DNA from: an uncultured Collinsella sp.
Lineage (GTDB): Bacteria > Actinomycetota > Coriobacteriia > Coriobacteriales > Coriobacteriaceae
Length of the DNA stretch: 25,507 nt
Reading direction: 5' to 3'
NCBI GenBank assembly: GCA_934654765.1
Contig: CAKUGX010000017.1
Span: forward strand, 1 to 25,507
Shown here piece by piece: positions 22,852-25,507 of the stretch. A program made the translations under genes and the position numbers. A model generated the notes under the pieces. The model was not told the origin of the DNA. It did no database searches and worked only from the letters and a program-made list of their open reading frames with translations. The stretch's first letter is position 1. Each line of letters opens with the position of its first letter.

Positions 22852-25326
22852 CTATTCGCTAGCGCCTTCGCTACCTTCGCGGTCATTAGCAAGCATCGCT
22901 GCGCCGGCGACCGTCGTCGCCACGGCGGCAGCGGCGAGCCCGGCGGCAATGCCGGAGCCATCGCCCGTGTCGGCAAGTTTTCCGCCCGATCTCTTGCCCT
23001 GGTCGCTCTTGTTGCCCTTGCCATCCTTGTCGGCGCCGCCTGCGTTGGAACCCGTGCCGGTGCTGGCGCCGCCTGCACTGTCCGAGGCCGCTACGGTAAA
23101 GCTTGCGGCTCCATCGCTGGCGAGCGTGTAGTTCTGCGCCGCGTCGCCCAAGAGACCGTTCACGCGCACCCAGTACGTTCCTGCGGCAAATGTTTCGCCC
23201 TCGGCCATTGCCGTGCCCGGAGCGCCGTCCGCGTCGTGCACAAACTCGAGATGGGCCGTGCAGGCATCGGTTTCGAGCTTGCCCTCGAGTGATGCCGCAA
23301 TCTTGGCGCGCACGTCTTCGCCGGCCTTAAGTCCTTCGAGTCCCTCAAAATGGGGCGTCAGCGCGCGTGGATCGATATCAATGGGCACAGAGCCCTGCAG
23401 CCCCGTAACGGTCTCGTTGCCCAGGGCGTCGACATCCACATATTCGATGGCAAACGCATGGCCCGAAGCCGCCACGTTGAGTACGTTGCTGCTGTCGACG
23501 AGGCGGAAATGACCCTCGCCAACGGTCTTGCCGTCCTGGAGCGAGGCATCGCTCAACGAGTCGCCGTATGTCATGCGCATACGGGTCGGGAGGTAGTACG
23601 AAGCTGTCTGCTTGTGCTGTGTATCGTAATCGTAATTGCGCTGGTAGATGCTTCGGGCCAGTGCCGCATCAACAAAGTCGGACGCGATGATGCCAATGTG
23701 CTTACAGCAGTTCTCTTTTGTGCTCTCAACTCCGGTATTGTTTATATACGAGCTCTTGTACAGATGCTCGTTGACCACTCGCGCCGCGGTAAAAGGGTTG
23801 TTTTGCGTGCAGCTCGTGTAGTTGATAAACCAGCAGCGCTCCGTTGCCTGCACCGTTGTCCCGTCCGCGGCGGTGATATCTACGGTGCTGCGCTTGAACT
23901 CGGCCGCCGCCTTCAGGGCCATATCGACCCAGTCGATTTTACTGGACCCCGTGCAGTTGTAATGGTCTTGTGCATATACCGCTGTGCTATAGGGCTCTTT
24001 GTCGCCCGTATTGCCCGCAGCCTCAAAGCCTTGCTCGTATTTCACGAGGCACATGGACTTTCCGGAATGCGCCTTGATTTTGTTGTCCCATTCGGTGAGG
24101 TCGAGGCCCCACGTGTGGCCGTCTACACTGTCGCCGGCGAGTTTAAATCGACGCAGCAGGACGATCTTTCCGCGCACCTCGTTCAGTGTGGGGACATGAC
24201 TCGACGTATAGAACAGTTTGGGGTTCTCGCCCAAAACCTTGGCGAAAGCCGTCGTAACGCTTTCGTCGGTAGCTTCGTCGTTGCCTCGTGACACCAGCAT
24301 GATGAGCGCTTCTGACGGGTTTTCGTTCAAAAATGTTTTGAAGTAACCGATGACATCGGAGAGATGTATAAAGCCCCCGTCTTTTTTGAGCAGGTAGCAT
24401 ATTCCATGGTCGATGCCGGGGTCGCCGTTCTCGTTGTTCTTTCCAAGTCGGATATCAAAATAGCGAATGCCTTCGAGCAGCTGCGTGGGGATGTAATCCT
24501 GCTGGCACTTTGCAAGCGAGGTTTGGGGCTCGGTGTCGTTGTCGACGCTGCAGGTGCTTGAATCATGCGTGCCCGGGATGCTCAGCTCGTCGAGGTATTT
24601 GTTGCCGTCGACGTATTTCATCCAGCATGGTCCGTCGACGTAGCTGCTATACGTGATCCAGTCGATACTTCTAACCGTGGTATTGATCTCGCCCTTGTCG
24701 TAACCGACAAGTTCGAGCTCCCACGGAATGCTCTTCCTCTTGTGGCAGATCTTGTTGTTGTCTTGGTCTTTGCCGTCCTTTTCTATGGCCAGGTAATTAA
24801 TGTCTTTTTTCTCGTTTGTGCGGTCTCGGATGATGTAGGTTCCGTTTTGCTGGCGGTCGAACGCAAAAGAGCGGCTGGCCTTGCCGTCATGCTCGCCACT
24901 CCATACGTGGATGACCTTTCCATCTTTGTCCGAGTCGCCATCGACCGACCAAATGCTGTAGCCCGTCTTCTTGTGCTCTTCGAAATTGAGCAGGGTGCGG
25001 ATGGCATACCAATTTGTATTTTCTGTATCGGTCGCTACGTGCTCAAGGATGAGCTTGCTGGACGTGCCGTCATTAAACAGGTGGCAGACGTTGCCGATGA
25101 CGTTGCCGTCTTCGTTGACGCTCGCGGTGCGAAAATAGCCCGCGGGGCGAAGGCGAATGACGAACTTGTTGAGGGTGGCCGCCGATGTGGGTGCGTCTTC
25201 TGCAAATGCCGCGCGCATGGGAAGGCCCAATCCCGCGGTTTCGGGCAGGCTTGCAAGCGGCGACAACGCCGCAAGTCCTAGGCCCAACGTGAATGCTCGA
25301 CGGCTGATGGCGTGGTGTTCGGTCAT
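22852..25326 (-). CDS. Secreted, sortase-anchored PI-PLC-type phosphodiesterase
   Basis: An 824-residue surface protein. The N-terminus has a twin-arginine signal (SRRAFTLGLGLAAL, residues 8-21, with AFA near 42). Residues 50-210 form a repeated-strand region of the beta-trefoil/lectin kind (GYSIWSVDGD, NGTYIIRDRT). The PI-PLC X domain follows: SIPGTHDSS (249-257, catalytic His254), RYFDIRLG (288-295, Arg293) and DHGICYL (306-312, second catalytic His307). Residues 600-745 carry beta-rich repeats (GTYWVRVNG, LASDGAASF). The end is a Gly/Ser/Lys linker, LADTG (784-788), a hydrophobic helix and an acidic tail, a sortase motif with Ala in place of Pro. In the family, the enzyme cleaves phosphatidylinositol or GPI anchors with two histidines. 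The real substrate here is unknown. The ATG is set by CGGAGGAG 2 nt upstream. Confidence 0.88.
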   Translation of the reverse strand: MTEHHAISRRAFTLGLGLAALSPLASLPETAGLGLPMRAAFAEDAPTSAATLNKFVIRLRPAGYFRTASVNEDGNVIGNVCHLFNDGTSSKLILEHVATDTENTNWYAIRTLLNFEEHKKTGYSIWSVDGDSDKDGKVIHVWSGEHDGKASRSFAFDRQQNGTYIIRDRTNEKKDINYLAIEKDGKDQDNNKICHKRKSIPWELELVGYDKGEINTTVRSIDWITYSSYVDGPCWMKYVDGNKYLDELSIPGTHDSSTCSVDNDTEPQTSLAKCQQDYIPTQLLEGIRYFDIRLGKNNENGDPGIDHGICYLLKKDGGFIHLSDVIGYFKTFLNENPSEALIMLVSRGNDEATDESVTTAFAKVLGENPKLFYTSSHVPTLNEVRGKIVLLRRFKLAGDSVDGHTWGLDLTEWDNKIKAHSGKSMCLVKYEQGFEAAGNTGDKEPYSTAVYAQDHYNCTGSSKIDWVDMALKAAAEFKRSTVDITAADGTTVQATERCWFINYTSCTQNNPFTAARVVNEHLYKSSYINNTGVESTKENCCKHIGIIASDFVDAALARSIYQRNYDYDTQHKQTASYYLPTRMRMTYGDSLSDASLQDGKTVGEGHFRLVDSSNVLNVAASGHAFAIEYVDVDALGNETVTGLQGSVPIDIDPRALTPHFEGLEGLKAGEDVRAKIAASLEGKLETDACTAHLEFVHDADGAPGTAMAEGETFAAGTYWVRVNGLLGDAAQNYTLASDGAASFTVAASDSAGGASTGTGSNAGGADKDGKGNKSDQGKRSGGKLADTGDGSGIAAGLAAAAVATTVAGAAMLANDREGSEGASE

Positions 25327-25369
25327 AACTCCTCCGTTCGCAGGGTGCGGTTATGCACTCGTTTGGGTC

Positions 25370-25375
25370 ACTATA
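25370..25375 (-). promoter_or_regulatory. Possible -10 hexamer of the phospholipase gene
   Basis: TATAGT on the minus strand, 43 nt before the ATG, matches 5 of 6 bases; no good -35 is seen at the right distance. The remaining sequence to the window end (25376-25507) shows no gene. Confidence 0.35.
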
Positions 25376-25507
25376 CTGCCCAGATGTTTAAAGGTGCCGG
25401 TTTAATTGTCTGCGCGGCGCAATAAATCGGCGGGCGGACGTGTTGGGGTGTTTGTCTATTTGTGTTGCTACCGTGTCTGGGATGGTTTCGGAGTCCGGCA
25501 TCTTCGC

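Noticed and set aside
1..25507. tRNA, rRNA, CRISPR arrays, transposases or integrases
   Set aside because: No cloverleaf, rRNA segment, spaced direct repeats or transposase/integrase motif was recognised by reading.

Overview
The window is a GC-rich bacterial chromosome segment with tightly packed genes. The gene content fits an actinobacterial gut anaerobe of the Coriobacteriia, most like Collinsella. Support comes from a Bacillus/actinobacteria-type SOS box in front of ruvCAB, a superoxide reductase (typical of anaerobes), formate-tetrahydrofolate ligase, and a Tat-exported surface phospholipase with an LxxTG-type sortase motif. The genus is an inference from style and content; no marker gene here proves it.

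Layout, left to right. 1-5.6 kb: the 3' part of an AddA-type helicase-nuclease (recombination) and a complete DNA polymerase III alpha subunit (dnaE). Inverted-repeat elements occupy the gaps after each of them: a 20-bp arm pair at 1602-1664 and a perfect 37-bp arm pair at 5585-5712. 5.7-11.8 kb: a SWIM/SNF2 helicase, a superoxide reductase whose N-terminal iron centre has lost its cysteines, and a two-domain NAD-synthetase-like protein in which the glutaminase triad and the ATP-loop motif are both degraded. 11.9-14.2 kb: ruvC-ruvA-ruvB, overlapping start to stop, with a near-consensus SOS box upstream. 14.2-16.0 kb: fhs with its own promoter and a strong terminator. 16.1-18.4 kb: a single-pass membrane protein with a low-complexity N-terminus, convergent with a cation-diffusion-facilitator metal exporter.

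18.4-20.2 kb: a double zinc-ribbon protein of unknown role. It is preceded by a leader with mutually exclusive hairpins and followed by a structured, terminator-ended non-coding stretch. 20.2-22.3 kb (minus strand): a PDDEXK nuclease of the YhcG/DUF1016 family, an ADP-ribosylglycohydrolase and a tail of three tiny, tightly linked ORFs. This looks like one accessory transcription unit and is the least explained part of the window. 22.4-25.5 kb: a small PH-like protein convergent with a large secreted PI-PLC-type phosphodiesterase predicted to be sortase-anchored, with a minus-strand terminator between them.

Functionally the left half is DNA replication, recombination and repair (AddA, DnaE, SNF2, RuvABC) mixed with redox defence and one-carbon metabolism. 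The right third is accessory: metal export, a nuclease/ADP-ribose locus and a surface lipase.
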